64,000 nucleotides of DNA from CAIWHR01 sp963713275. GTDB lineage: Bacteria > Pseudomonadota > Gammaproteobacteria > Burkholderiales > Casimicrobiaceae. The stretch lies in contig CAVQLG010000016.1 of NCBI GenBank assembly GCA_963713275.1, positions 62,001-126,000 of the forward strand. The letters run 5' to 3'. Shown piece after piece: positions 28,819 to 37,067 of the stretch. Within the stretch, counting starts at the first letter, position 1; each line of letters begins with the position of its first letter. The translations under genes and the position numbers were made by a program. The notes beneath the pieces are model-generated. The model made no database searches. It was given only the letters and a program-made list of their open reading frames with translations, and was not told the DNA's origin.

Positions 28819-30376
28819 ATGAGCCTGCTGCGCTCGCTGTCGACCGTCAGTGGCATGACGCTGCTGTCGCGCGTTACGGGGCTCGCGCGCGAGAGCCTGA
28901 AGGCCACCGCGTTCGGCGCCGGCGTGCAGATGGACGCGTTCGAGGTCGCGTTCCGGCTTCCCAACATCCTGCGCCGCCTGTTCGCCGAGGGCGCGTTCTC
29001 GCAGGCGTTCGTTCCGATCTTCGCCGAGTACCGCCGGCAGCGCGGCGAAGATGCGACCCGGGACCTCGTCGCGCGGGTCGGCTCGCTGCTCGCGTTCGTG
29101 CTGCTGCTGGTCACCGTGGCCGGGATCCTGGCCGCGCCCTGGCTGGTCTACGCGCTCGCCTCGGGCTTTTCCGCGACCGCGGGCAAGGTCGAGCTCACCG
29201 CGCAGATGATACGCATCGTGTTCCCCTATCTGCTCTTCGTATCGCTGGTCTCGCTCGCGGGCGGCGTGCTCAACGTCTTTCGTCGGTTCGCGATTCCTGC
29301 GTTCACGCCGGTGCTGCTCAATCTCTCGATCATCGGCGCCGCGATCTTCCTCGCGCCGTACTGCGATCCGCCGATCGTGGCGCTCGCCTGGGGCGTGTTC
29401 ATCGGTGGCGTCGCGCAGCTCGTCCTGCAGATCCGTCCCCTGCTGTCGATCGGCATGCTGCCGGCGCCGCGCTTCGACTGGCGCGACGAGGGGGTGCGCC
29501 GGGTCTTGCGCGCGATGGGGCCGGCGGTGCTCGGCGTGTCGGCGGCGCAGATCTCGGCGCTGATCAACACCCAGCTTGCGGCGTCGCTGGGCGACGGGCG
29601 CGTGTCGTGGATCACCTACGCCGACCGTCTGATGGAATTCCCCACCGCGCTGCTCGGCGTCGCGCTGGGCACGGTGCTGCTGCCTTCGCTGGCCCGTCAC
29701 CACGCGGACGCCAATCCCGGCGAGTACTCGGCGCTGCTCGACTGGGGGCTCCGGCTCGCGTTCCTGCTCGCGCTGCCGGCGGCCGTCGCGTTGTGGCTGC
29801 TCGCGCTGCCGCTGGTCGCGACGTTGTACCAATACGGGCGCTTCAGCGCGAACGACGTGCTGCAGACGCGGGAGGCGCTGCTGGGGTACAGCGTCGGCCT
29901 GCTGGGGCTGGTGCTGGTCAAGATCCTCGCGCCCGGCTTCTACGCGCGGCAGATGATGAAGACGCCGGTCAAGATCGCGCTGCTGCACCGTGCTCGTCGC
30001 GCAGACCCTCGCGTTCGTGCTGATGCACCGCATCGGGCACGCCGGGCTCACGCTGGCGACCTCGGTGGGCGCCTGCCTCAACGCCGGGCTGCTCTTCTGG
30101 GCGCTCTCCCGGCGCGGGATCTACCGGCCGCGTCCGGGCTGGCTGCAGTTCCTCGCCCGGCTCGTCGTGGCGCTCGGCGTCCTGTGCGCGGTGCTCTACG
30201 CGACGGCGGGCTCGCCCGCGGTCTGGCTCGCGGCGTCCCTGGGTGAGCGCGTTACGCGCCTCGCGGCGATCTGCATCGCCGGCGGCGCGTCGTACTTCGC
30301 CGCGCTGTGGCTGCTGGGCTTTCGCCTGCGGGACTTCAGCCGCCAGGAGACCGGTCGGCCGGGTGCGGGGGACTGA
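28819..30376 (+). CDS. murJ: Lipid II flippase MurJ (one frameshift)
   Basis: MurJ moves lipid II across the inner membrane for peptidoglycan synthesis. The first frame gives about 390 residues of typical sequence: MSLLRSLSTVSGMTLLSRVT, RLPNILRRLFAEGAFSQAFV, ALINTQLAASLGDGRVSWI and FPTALLGVALGTVLLPSLA, up to FYARQMMKTPVKIALL. The normal continuation (TVLVAQTLAFVLMHRIGHAG, CLNAGLLFWALSRRGIYRP) is in the next frame. A single-base shift near 29,985-29,990 joins them, and the protein then ends normally at 30,376. Because murJ is normally essential and the rest is perfect, a sequence error is more likely than a real lesion. Confidence 0.88.
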
Positions 30377-30892
30377 GGCACGGGCCGAGGCACGCCGGCG
30401 CCTTCCGCACCGCGGGTTCGAGGTCGGCTCAGGAAGTGGAATCCCGAGGCGTCGAACGCGCGGCTCCGCAGAAATGCCCCCAATTGCGCCACCATCGGGG
30501 CGCAGCGGCACCCCGAACCGGCGAGAGCAGCGGGAAGGGAATCGGCGCGCTTTCGGGCCGACTCGACGGGCCTCGATTGGCCGGAAACGACCCGATCGGG
30601 TCCCTCGCGGCCCGCAGTCCAACGATCGCTTTGCGTTCCAAAGCAGCCGACCGTTGCTGGCTGCCAGCATCCATTCGCCGCACCTCAACGGTTGGCGACT
30701 GCAACGTGTTCCGACAGGCTACCGGCAAAATGCGGCATCGAAGGGCTCCGACGGCACCCGGCCAGAAGCGGTCGGCACCTGACCCGGCACTTCCTGCCTG
30801 AAAGCAGTCGGGAGCGCGGAAGTGACGTGACATCGCCAGGGTATCCATACGATAATATGGCGCTTCCACGATATTGCGCGTAGACGGCGCCA
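30377..30892. other. Decayed non-coding stretch at the left edge of the accessory island
   Basis: About 515 bp with no supported gene. The sequence is rich in loosely repeated words such as gaccgcttctggcc and cgaccgttgctggc on one or other strand, which also occur in the later gaps of this island. I interpret it as degenerate intergenic sequence. The last 70 bp carry the brnTA promoter. Confidence 0.4.
30827..30860 (+). promoter_or_regulatory. brnTA promoter with overlapping dyad
   Basis: GTGACA (30827-30832), an 18-bp spacer and GATAAT (30851-30856) resemble a sigma70 promoter 37 bp before brnT. CCATA...TATGG (30845-30860) forms a short dyad across the -10 hexamer, a plausible site for autorepression by the antitoxin, as is usual for brnTA. 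Confidence 0.5.
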
Positions 30893-31183
30893 GTGACAAA
30901 GCCCAGCTTCAAGTGGGACGAGCGCAAGGATGCGGAGAACCAGGCCAAGCACGGGATCCCGTTCGCGTTGGCCCAGTACGCCTTCGCCGATCCGAAGCGG
31001 GTAATCGCCGAAGACACGGCGCACAGCAACGAGGAGCAGCGGTACTTCTGTTTTGGCCGCGTTGGTGAAGGAATCCTGACTGTTCGCTTCACCTATCGGG
31101 CCGGGGTCATCCGCATCTTCGGTGCCGGCTACTGGCGCAAGGGGAAGACGATCTATGAGAAAGAAAATCGCCTACACGAATGA
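30893..31183 (+). CDS. brnT: BrnT family toxin
   Basis: A 96-aa toxin of the BrnT family (RelE-like fold; ribonuclease activity is known for Brucella BrnT). FKWDERKDAENQAKHGIPFA is the family N-terminus. It is followed by FADPKRVIAEDTAHSNEEQR, then FTYRAGVIRIFGAGYWRKG. The start is GTG at 30893. The 3' end overlaps the antitoxin gene by 29 bp. Confidence 0.85.
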   Translation: MTKPSFKWDERKDAENQAKHGIPFALAQYAFADPKRVIAEDTAHSNEEQRYFCFGRVGEGILTVRFTYRAGVIRIFGAGYWRKGKTIYEKENRLHE

Positions 31184-31433
31184 GCCGATCGGTGAGCCTC
31201 GGGTGATCCGGGACTTCCTGCCATCGCCGGCCGAGTTGGCGTTTCGGGACGAGGACGTGAAGATCACGATCACTCTAAGCAAGAAGAGTGTGGAGTTCTT
31301 CAAGTCCGAGGCCGCCAAAGCGGATACCCAGTATCAGCGGATGATCCGCCGCCTGCTGGATGCCTACGTTGAGGCCCATGCCGGGGATCGGCCAGGTCGC
31401 GCAAGCCGAACGCGGACAAAGGTTGCCAGCTGA
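31155..31433 (+). CDS. brnA: BrnA-like antitoxin (CopG/ribbon-helix-helix)
   Basis: A 92-aa protein whose C-terminal half is a ribbon-helix-helix: VKITITLSKKSVEFFKSEAA then QYQRMIRRLLDAYVE. The basic N-terminus should bind the toxin. The ATG at 31155 is used because it begins the conserved part and lies within the brnT 3' end, the usual toxin-first order. The last 15 residues are a basic, probably disordered tail. Confidence 0.83.
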   Translation: MRKKIAYTNEPIGEPRVIRDFLPSPAELAFRDEDVKITITLSKKSVEFFKSEAAKADTQYQRMIRRLLDAYVEAHAGDRPGRASRTRTKVAS

Positions 31434-31831
31434 GAAACGACGAAGGATGGCCGCTTTGCGGCTGCTCGCCTACGTCCGCTTCCTACGGGGAGCGATGTCC
31501 ACAACGGATCGCGAAGAGTTGACCGAAGCCTCGGCCTCGTCTGAGGACTGTAAGAATTTCCGACGGTGGGCCGCCATCTCCGCACCGCATCGAGGCGGCC
31601 TATCGGGCTGCGGACACCGAATCGATCGAAGTTCCGCAATTGGGAGGAGCCGTCGCTCGCGACCGGTCCCGCGGCCGACCGGTCATGGTCGGTTAAGAGT
31701 CGGCCGTAGACCCAGCCCGATAGCGGACAGCGCCTAATCCAAGATGGACCTTGCCAGAGCCAGGCGCCATGCCTCGGCTTCGCGCATCCGGTCGGCGAAT
31801 CCGCGCCGCCCGGCCCAACGCAAGGAGGTCC
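31434..31831. other. Decayed gap between brnA and the integrase remnant
   Basis: About 400 bp with no supported gene on either strand. It contains the same type of recurrent degenerate words (ctatcgggctgcgg, gaccggtcatggtcgg) found in other gaps of the island. The end carries the AAGGAGG ribosome binding site (31822-31828) of the integrase. Confidence 0.4.
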
Positions 31832-32389
31832 ATGATGGAATGTACGAACAGTCCGCGCACCCATGTGCCTTGGAACGAGGGCCAGCTCATCGGGCAGAAG
31901 GCCCCGCTCAAGCCCAAGGAAGTCTGGGCGATCCGGGCCCGCTCTGCAGATGGAGAACCGCGCCTGGGAACTGACGCTGTTCGACCTCGGCATCGACAGC
32001 AAGCTGCGCGCCTGCGATCTGGTGAAGCTGAGCGTACGCGATGTCTGCCACGGTGACCGGGTTGCCAACCGGGCAACCGTCCTGCAGCAGAAGACGCAAC
32101 GGCCGGTCCAGTTCGAGATCTCGCCGGCTACCCGGGAGGCGGTGGAGGCTTGGGTTCGGAAGGTCGGCCTCAGGTCCGACGACTACCTGTTCCCAAGCCG
32201 GCTACACGGCTCACCGCACCTGGGCACCCGCCAGTACGCCCGCATCCTCGACGGGTGGGTGTCGTCGGTCGGGCTGGATCCGGCGGGCTACGGAACCCAC
32301 TCGATGCGGCGCACCAAGGCTTCTCTGATCTACCGCCGAACGAAGAACCTGCGGGCGGTGCAATTGCTGCTCGGGCACAGCAAGCTGGA

Positions 32390-32680
32390 CTATCTCCCGC
32401 GCCGGACTATGTCCCGCCGGCCGCAACCCGCGCTGAGCGGATTGAGCAGCAGTGGACATAGTTCCAACGCCAGCCGCTCCGACGCCAAGAGCATCTCGCA
32501 TCGAATCGTTCAGACTTGCCAAGGGTGGCGTGTCGTTTCGTTGCAAGATAAGCTCTTGCGGCGGGAGGGCTGGCCAGATGGACTATGTCCACGCTGCTCA
32601 ACCCGCACAGCGAGGGCTGAGGCCAACGGGACATAGTCCGGCGCGGGAGATAGTCCAGCCTATGTCCCGCGGGACATAGG
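32390..32680. mobile_element. MITE-like element, about 291 bp, with long inverted repeats, inside the integrase
   Basis: Segments 32384-32416 and 32627-32659 are perfect inverted copies over 33 bp (they include ctatctcccgcgccgg and actatgtcccg). Imperfect pairing continues inward for roughly another 50 bp (ttgagcagc and gtggacatagt occur in both arms). The flanks read ctgga on both sides (32385-32389 and 32681-32685), a likely 5-bp target duplication. Removing one copy plus the element restores the integrase frame. The right end carries an additional 26-bp perfect palindrome (32657-32682). No transposase frame is present. Confidence 0.78.
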
Positions 32681-32682
32681 CT
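32657..32682. repeat. 26-bp perfect palindrome at the right end of the integrase element
   Basis: The half-site agcctatgtcccg is followed immediately by its exact complement cgggacataggct. It shares the core tatgtccc with the inner arms of the element. It could be a transposase-binding end or a nested insertion footprint. Confidence 0.6.
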
Positions 32683-32830
32683 GGAGAGCACGGTGAGGTA
32701 CCTCGGCATCGAAGTCGACGACGCGCTCGAGCTGGCCGGGCAGACTGACGTTTGACCCGAGTCCGCTCTCAAGAGCTACTGCGTCTGCCGCTGGGCAGGC
32801 GCAGTTCGGTCAACTGGACACATTGAGGGG

Positions 32831-32932
32831 GTATCCCTTTAGCTCCACCAGCCATCAAGATGTCGTGGTCCCGGTCGGGCGCAGGGGGCGCCGATTGCGT
32901 CCTCAACGAATGCGCTGGAGCTAAAGGGATAC
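32831..32932. repeat. 102-bp inverted-repeat element
   Basis: Seventeen-base perfect arms gtatccctttagctcca (32831-32847) and tggagctaaagggatac (32916-32932) enclose 68 bp of unrelated sequence. Related words flank both sides (tggacacattgag to the left, tggacattgac to the right), suggesting an imperfect target duplication. It resembles a tiny MITE or paired insertion-sequence ends. Confidence 0.55.
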
Positions 32933-33051
32933 GCCTTGGACATTGACAGTTGTGCGAGACGGCGTTTTCCGCGCGGCAGCCTCGGTGGGGGCGCGATTCC
33001 CGGTACCGGTGCGGACGACCTGTGGAGGGTTGTGCGAGTCGGCGGGGTATT

Positions 33052-33178
33052 TCACCGCGACCCAGCCAGGACCACCAGCTTCAGCCGCTCTCGCTCGATT
33101 GTGACCTGCACCGCGTCGCCAGGCTGCAGCCCGGGCGCCTTCCGCGCCACGGTCGGGGTCGCGAGCTGTCCCAAGGCA
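33052..33178 (-). pseudogene. Possible fragment of an AbrB/MazE-like antitoxin gene
   Basis: On the minus strand a short open frame reads GQLATPTVARKAPGLQPGDA then VQVTIERERLKLVVLAGSR and a stop. The pattern GQL-x-(I/T)P...LGL-x-PGD-x-V-x-V resembles the SpoVT/AbrB fold of small antitoxins. No start, partner toxin or N-terminal strand is evident, so this is probably a relic or a chance match. Confidence 0.25.
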
Positions 33179-33302
33179 TCCGGTCTCGCCGAACGCCGAG
33201 GGCTTTGCCGAGCAGATAGGCGTGTGCCGCGGGGCGGACCGTGGTAGGGTCACCCGTAAGGACGAGCTGCCTGGGGCTCGCCGCATCGATGGGAGGGAAG
33301 CC

Positions 33303-34328
33303 TTGCCGATCTATCTCGTCCGCTGGCCGGACCTTTCCGCGTCGCTCGTGCGCGCCCGGGACGAGGACGACCTGACCGACATCCTCGACCAGGTGGCCAA
33401 CCCTGACGGATGCGAGTGGTCGATCTACGAGGGGCCGTTGTTCATCGACTTCCGGCTGCCGGCGGCGTGGCGCATCGAGGACGAGCGTCCCGGCGAACCG
33501 GTGGCACCCGAGCAGGTGGTCGTCGGTGATGTCGGCCGGCTGGCGACCGAGGGCGTCGTCGACGCCTTGGAGCTGTCGCTCGCGGGCGAGGACGGCCATG
33601 ACACCGCCATGGCGATCCTCCGCTGCGCCTTCCCCGCCGTCCACGCGGCCATCGAGAAGCTCTACGAGCGCGACGAGGAACTCGCGGGCGAGGGGGTGGT
33701 TCCCGAAGCCGAGATCCGGGAGGCGCTCCGCGGCGAGCTGGTGCGGCGCCTGCAATGGTCCTGGAGGCAGGCGCAGCTGCTGAAGAAGGACGACGTGCTC
33801 TCCGCGCTCGCCCGGCAGATGGACTCGCCCCTCTCGCTCGTCCGCAAGTACGCCGAGCTGGCGCGTGGCCCGCGGCGGAACGGCGCAGACGGCGAGTTCG
33901 CGCCAGGAGAGGACGACCGTGACGCACGTCGCGCGATGCCCGCGCCGACGGCGATGGGCGTGGAACAAGCAACGCCGCTGCGCGAGCCGCTGTTCAGGGT
34001 GTCCAACCATCACACCGCGGACTGCGGCGAGCCGCCGGCCCTCGACGGGGATGCGGCGGGAACCTACTTTGGATACTTCGCGAACGAGCGTGGCGAGCAG
34101 GCCATCTACACCTACGACCCCGCGACCGGCGAGGCGACCCTGCGCATGGGCGACGCGGGCTGGCACGACGCCTACCGCGTCAAGGACGGCCGAGCGGAGG
34201 GGCTGTTGCTCGGCACGACCGAGGCGATGTGGCTGCGCGCATGCTGGCTCGCCACGGGCGCGTTGAGGGATCACGCCGTGCCCGGCACCGGCGGCGGAAC
34301 TTCTCCAGGCCGCTCCGACCACGAGTGA
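33303..34328 (+). CDS. Hypothetical two-part protein
   Basis: An unrecognised protein of about 341 aa if the TTG at 33303 (after GGGAGGGAAG) is the start; the frame is open from 33222. The first 200 residues are acidic and helical with IYLVRWPDLSASLVRARDED, CEWSIYEGPLFIDFRLPAAW and RLQWSWRQAQLLKKDDVLSA. A linker rich in Arg, Asp and Pro (residues ~205-240) leads to a second part with NHHTADCGEPPALDGDAAGT, YFGYFANERGEQAIYTYDP and GDAGWHDAYRV. The second half resembles short stand-alone hypothetical proteins, so a fusion is possible. Codon use looks genuinely coding on this strand, and the antisense frame is rejected. Confidence 0.6.
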   Translation: MPIYLVRWPDLSASLVRARDEDDLTDILDQVANPDGCEWSIYEGPLFIDFRLPAAWRIEDERPGEPVAPEQVVVGDVGRLATEGVVDALELSLAGEDGHDTAMAILRCAFPAVHAAIEKLYERDEELAGEGVVPEAEIREALRGELVRRLQWSWRQAQLLKKDDVLSALARQMDSPLSLVRKYAELARGPRRNGADGEFAPGEDDRDARRAMPAPTAMGVEQATPLREPLFRVSNHHTADCGEPPALDGDAAGTYFGYFANERGEQAIYTYDPATGEATLRMGDAGWHDAYRVKDGRAEGLLLGTTEAMWLRACWLATGALRDHAVPGTGGGTSPGRSDHE

Positions 34329-34550
34329 CTTTTCGGTCCGGGAGGGATGCGATCCGTCCGGACCGTCCGCATCCGGCCATTCTAGTCGTGCAGGATTGCC
34401 GGGCAGTTGACCGGTGAGCGGTCGTTCGCAATGGCGCGCCGAAGCAGCGCTGGCGGCGGACACGCGGCGGCGTCACCGGAGCGACAATGCGGTCGAGCAG
34501 CTCAAGTGGCTTTCGGCGTATCCTGCACTATCAAAACGTAAGGAGGTTCC

Positions 34551-34919
34551 ATGCTTGCAATTCGCCCCCTCGATGCCAAGGTTCCGATCAACGATCAACT
34601 CGGTGACGACCTCTCGCCCGTCATCCTTGTCAACGTGTTCACAGTCGATCCGGTCGACGTGGAGGCGTTGCTCAAGGCGTGGGAGCACGACGCCAATTGG
34701 ATGAAGCGACAGCCGGGCTACATTTCCACCCAATTGCACCGGGGAATCGCCGGCAGTTGCGTGTTCCTGAACTATGCGGTGTGGGAGTCGGTTGCTCATT
34801 TCCGGATGGCGTTCACGCATCCGGAGTTCGCCAGTGCGCTAGACGCGTATCCATCCAGTGCAGTCGCGCAGCCACACCTGTTCCGCCGCGTCGCCGTGCC
34901 GAACCTCTGCGCAGCGTGA
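34551..34919 (+). CDS. Antibiotic biosynthesis monooxygenase (ABM) domain protein
   Basis: A 122-aa single-domain ferredoxin-like fold protein. VILVNVFTVDPVDVEALLKA, then WMKRQPGYISTQLHRGIAGS and FLNYAVWESVAHFRMAFTHP, match the ABM superfamily of small cofactor-independent oxygenases and haem-degrading or unknown relatives. A strong AAGGAGG precedes the ATG. It stands alone in the island, with no obvious pathway partner. Confidence 0.8.
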   Translation: MLAIRPLDAKVPINDQLGDDLSPVILVNVFTVDPVDVEALLKAWEHDANWMKRQPGYISTQLHRGIAGSCVFLNYAVWESVAHFRMAFTHPEFASALDAYPSSAVAQPHLFRRVAVPNLCAA

Positions 34920-35065
34920 GGACCGCCTGAATCCACTTCAGGTGGGTGGCAACGTTCGCCGCGCGTCGAACTGGAACCGCAGACAATCAGGCAACTTGCG
35001 GCCATGAACTGCCGTCCACGACAGTCGGCAAGGAGGATCCACGACCTCCCTCGCGGCGCCTCGGG
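34920..35065. other. Convergent gap between the ABM gene and vapC
   Basis: Contains a short hairpin cctgaa...ttcagg (34926-34942) just after the ABM stop, without a T-run. Nothing else is visible. Confidence 0.3.
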
Positions 35066-35485
35066 TCAGGTTTCGACGGGGAAGATGCGGAACCGCTTGC
35101 GACCACCGACGCGAAGTGCTTGGAAGTGACGCAGGTCCAGGGTCAGGACCTCAGTGGTCCCGAGCCGTTCGGCGAGCACGACGATCGAGGCATCGGCAAG
35201 CCCGATCTGCAGATCGCCGTAGCGGCGCATGATTTCACCGGCTCGCTCCACATCATCGGCCGTGAAACTCTCCAACCGATATGCGCCTCGCACCACCTCG
35301 TCGAGCAGCGCCGCTTGTGCGCGCGCGCCGACATGCCGCATCAAGAGGTAGTCCAGTTCGGCCAGAACAAAGGGCGACAGCAGCAACGGCCCCCTGGCCG
35401 ACTCCAGGGCCGCTCGGCATGGCGCATGCTTGCGCTGGCTGACGTCCAGCGCGGCCAGCAGGCCGCTCGTGTCGAGCAGGATCAC
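35066..35485 (-). CDS. vapC: PIN-domain toxin (VapC family)
   Basis: A 139-aa PIN-domain ribonuclease toxin. Candidate metal-binding acids are at expected places: Asp5 (ILLDTS), Glu43 (VLAELDYLL), Asp98 (IGLADAS) and Asp117 (LTLDLRHF). It overlaps the antitoxin gene by 4 bp (ATGA) downstream of it, the usual vapBC order. The VapC label reflects family level; targets are unknown. Confidence 0.87.
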   Translation of the reverse strand: MILLDTSGLLAALDVSQRKHAPCRAALESARGPLLLSPFVLAELDYLLMRHVGARAQAALLDEVVRGAYRLESFTADDVERAGEIMRRYGDLQIGLADASIVVLAERLGTTEVLTLDLRHFQALRVGGRKRFRIFPVET

Positions 35486-35703
35486 GGGCTGCCGAAGCCC
35501 TCGAGAGCTTCATCGAGGTGCTCGGCGAGCATCGGCTTGCCGCTCTCGATCAGCGGCAGCCGAGGCCGTGGCGCGGGCGCCTCGGCAACGATCTTGCGCA
35601 ACGCCTCGCGGATCAGCTCGGCTTCGCTGGTGCCGCGCGCGCTGGCCAATCGGCCGAGTGCACGCTTGACCTCGGCCGGCACATAGACAGTGGTTTTCTC
35701 CAT
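35482..35703 (-). CDS. vapB: Ribbon-helix-helix antitoxin (VapB-like)
   Basis: A 73-aa antitoxin. The N-terminal EKTTVYVPAEVKRALGRLA and SEAELIREALRKIV form a CopG-type DNA-binding domain; the proline-rich remainder (APAPRPRLPLIESGKP) would wrap the PIN toxin. The ATG at 35703 is preferred over an in-frame TTG at 35712. Direct CCATA words at 35705-35722, just upstream, may be its operator. Confidence 0.83.
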   Translation of the reverse strand: MEKTTVYVPAEVKRALGRLASARGTSEAELIREALRKIVAEAPAPRPRLPLIESGKPMLAEHLDEALEGFGSP

Positions 35704-36392
35704 GCCATACAAGATACCATATACGGGGCCGAAAGGGGGGAGGTCTCGCCTCTTGGGGTCATGTTCCTTCCCATGCCTTGATCGGCGGGTTCGCGCTGTG
35801 CCAGTGCGCGATCAACGAGGCGTTGGCGACCCGGGACAAGGCCGCGCAGGGCTGCTCGAGCTGCCGCCCGATGGACTGCACGCGAGGCTGTCGGGGTTGT
35901 TGACCTCGGTCAGTGTCATGGAGCGTGCTTCGACCCGATCGCTGCGACTGCTGCTTGCCTGTGTCGGCCCGTCGCAGAGGCCTCCTCCGGGCGACTCCAT
36001 ACGAGCCCGACCGGCCGCTTCGAGGCAACGAGCTGGGGATCGCGGATGTCTCCTCAGGGTCGTGAAGCGACCGACCTGTCTTCGGATTCATCGCCGGAAA
36101 GCGGTCACTGAACTTCCGCTGCCTAGAAGCGGCCGACCGTCACCCGCTGCTTCCGACCCACACCAGTCCGTCGCGACATCTGGCGCAAACGTCTGCTATG
36201 TAGGGACAGGCGGTCGCCGCGCCGCGGATCATCACATGACGCTCTATGGCGAGGCTTGGCCGCACCGCTTTCGCACCGGACGCGCGTTGATACAATGTAG
36301 AGTCCCCGGTCGGCGACGTGTGGGAACATTCGAAGACCGAAAGCTCCCGATCCTGATCGGCTCGGAGGAACCGATTCCCGCGATCCGAGTGT
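35704..36392. other. Decayed gap between vapBC and the DsrE-like gene
   Basis: Nearly 690 bp with no supported gene. The first 25 bp carry CCATAC and CCATAT repeats that may be the vapBC operator. A short minus-strand frame around 35,760-35,880 reads LEQPCAALSRVANASLIAHW, which looks protein-like but matches nothing I recognise. The middle (36,060-36,170) again contains gcggccgaccg and gcggtcac words typical of the degenerate sequence in this island. A TTGATACAAT string near 36,288 has no gene to serve. Confidence 0.4.
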
Positions 36393-36854
36393 CTACCAGG
36401 CGAGAACCTTGGTATCGGTTCGAAACAGTACCTCGTTCACGGTCTTGACCGATGCCACCTCGGCCCCCTCAATCAGGTCGGTGTCGGCCATGCTCAGCGC
36501 CTTCATGCACACCGGGCAGACGAGCACCTTGCCGCCAGCGGCCTGGAATTCTCGGTACATCTCATGCACGGTCTTTCCGAACTGCTCGGCGCGAACATTC
36601 GCCTTGTTCTTGTGGAACATCGAAGTCGCCTGCACGCTGACGAAGATGACCACCGGCTTGTGATCCTGCTTCAGGCCGAAGTTGGTGGCGAAGAACGCCG
36701 CCATCGCGACCTTCCACGGGTCATCATTGGTCAGGTTGATGAACAGCGCGGACTTGTCCTGCGCTTGCGCGGTCATCGGCGCGACCAGTGCGCTGAATGC
36801 GACGACGAGGCAGGCGAGTACAACGGCGAACGGCTTGAGTCGAGGTGAAATCAT
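36393..36854 (-). CDS. DsrE/DsrF-like family periplasmic protein
   Basis: A 153-aa product with a signal peptide (LKPFAVVLACLVVAFSALVA, cleavage near AQA-Q). The mature part shows DsrE-fold features: SALFINLTNDDPWKVAMAAF, KPVVIFVSVQATSMF, and GGKVLVCPVCMKALSMAD with a CPVC pair. DsrE proteins act in sulfur relay, but exported members are of unknown role. ATG at 36854 with GGAGATT upstream. It is divergent from a carboxymuconolactone decarboxylase-like gene. Confidence 0.8.
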   Translation of the reverse strand: MISPRLKPFAVVLACLVVAFSALVAPMTAQAQDKSALFINLTNDDPWKVAMAAFFATNFGLKQDHKPVVIFVSVQATSMFHKNKANVRAEQFGKTVHEMYREFQAAGGKVLVCPVCMKALSMADTDLIEGAEVASVKTVNEVLFRTDTKVLAW

Positions 36855-36933
36855 TTCCCAATCTCCATCGAAGGTGCGCGCGAGGCTCCAACGTGAACCG
36901 CGGTGGCGGAGCGATCGCGCTGGTGACAACTGT

Positions 36934-36943
36934 CTGTTAACAG
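36934..36943. promoter_or_regulatory. Palindrome CTGTTAACAG between DsrE-like and CMD-like genes
   Basis: A perfect 10-bp palindrome in the 213-bp divergent intergenic region. It may be an operator shared by the two genes. No regulator gene is adjacent, so the assignment is tentative. Confidence 0.3.
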
Positions 36944-37067
36944 GCTCAAACGCTACGGGGTTTCGCAGGTGGGCAGTTGGCAAACAGAAATTCCTACCCA
37001 ACGTAACCCGCAGGCGGATGCTACCTTACTGTTCCTCGCGCGATTTGCGCCAAGTCAAGACACTCCT

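Larger units (their letters stand above)
31832..32755 (+). pseudogene. Tyrosine-type integrase, frameshifted and split by an inverted-repeat element
   Basis: A perfect AAGGAGG site precedes ATGATG at 31832/31835. The frame gives HVPWNEGQLIGQKAPLKPKE and VWAIRAR, then shifts by one base near 31,950 and continues LQMENRAWELTLFDLGIDSK, FPSRLHGSPHLGTRQYARIL, THSMRRTKASLIYRR and RAVQLLLGHSKL. There the gene is cut by an element of about 291 bp. Beyond it the missing C-terminus resumes as ESTVRYLGIEVDDALELAG, stop 32,755. This is the small (~210 aa) phage-integrase-like recombinase family; the Arg and His of HSMRR and the LLGH box are visible, and the final tyrosine is in RYLG. Non-functional as it stands. 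Confidence 0.85.

Noticed and set aside
33081..34463. A 460-codon frame on the minus strand opposite the hypothetical gene at 33,303
   Set aside because: The plus-strand product is balanced in composition and has a ribosome binding site; the minus-strand product is Arg/His-rich shadow.
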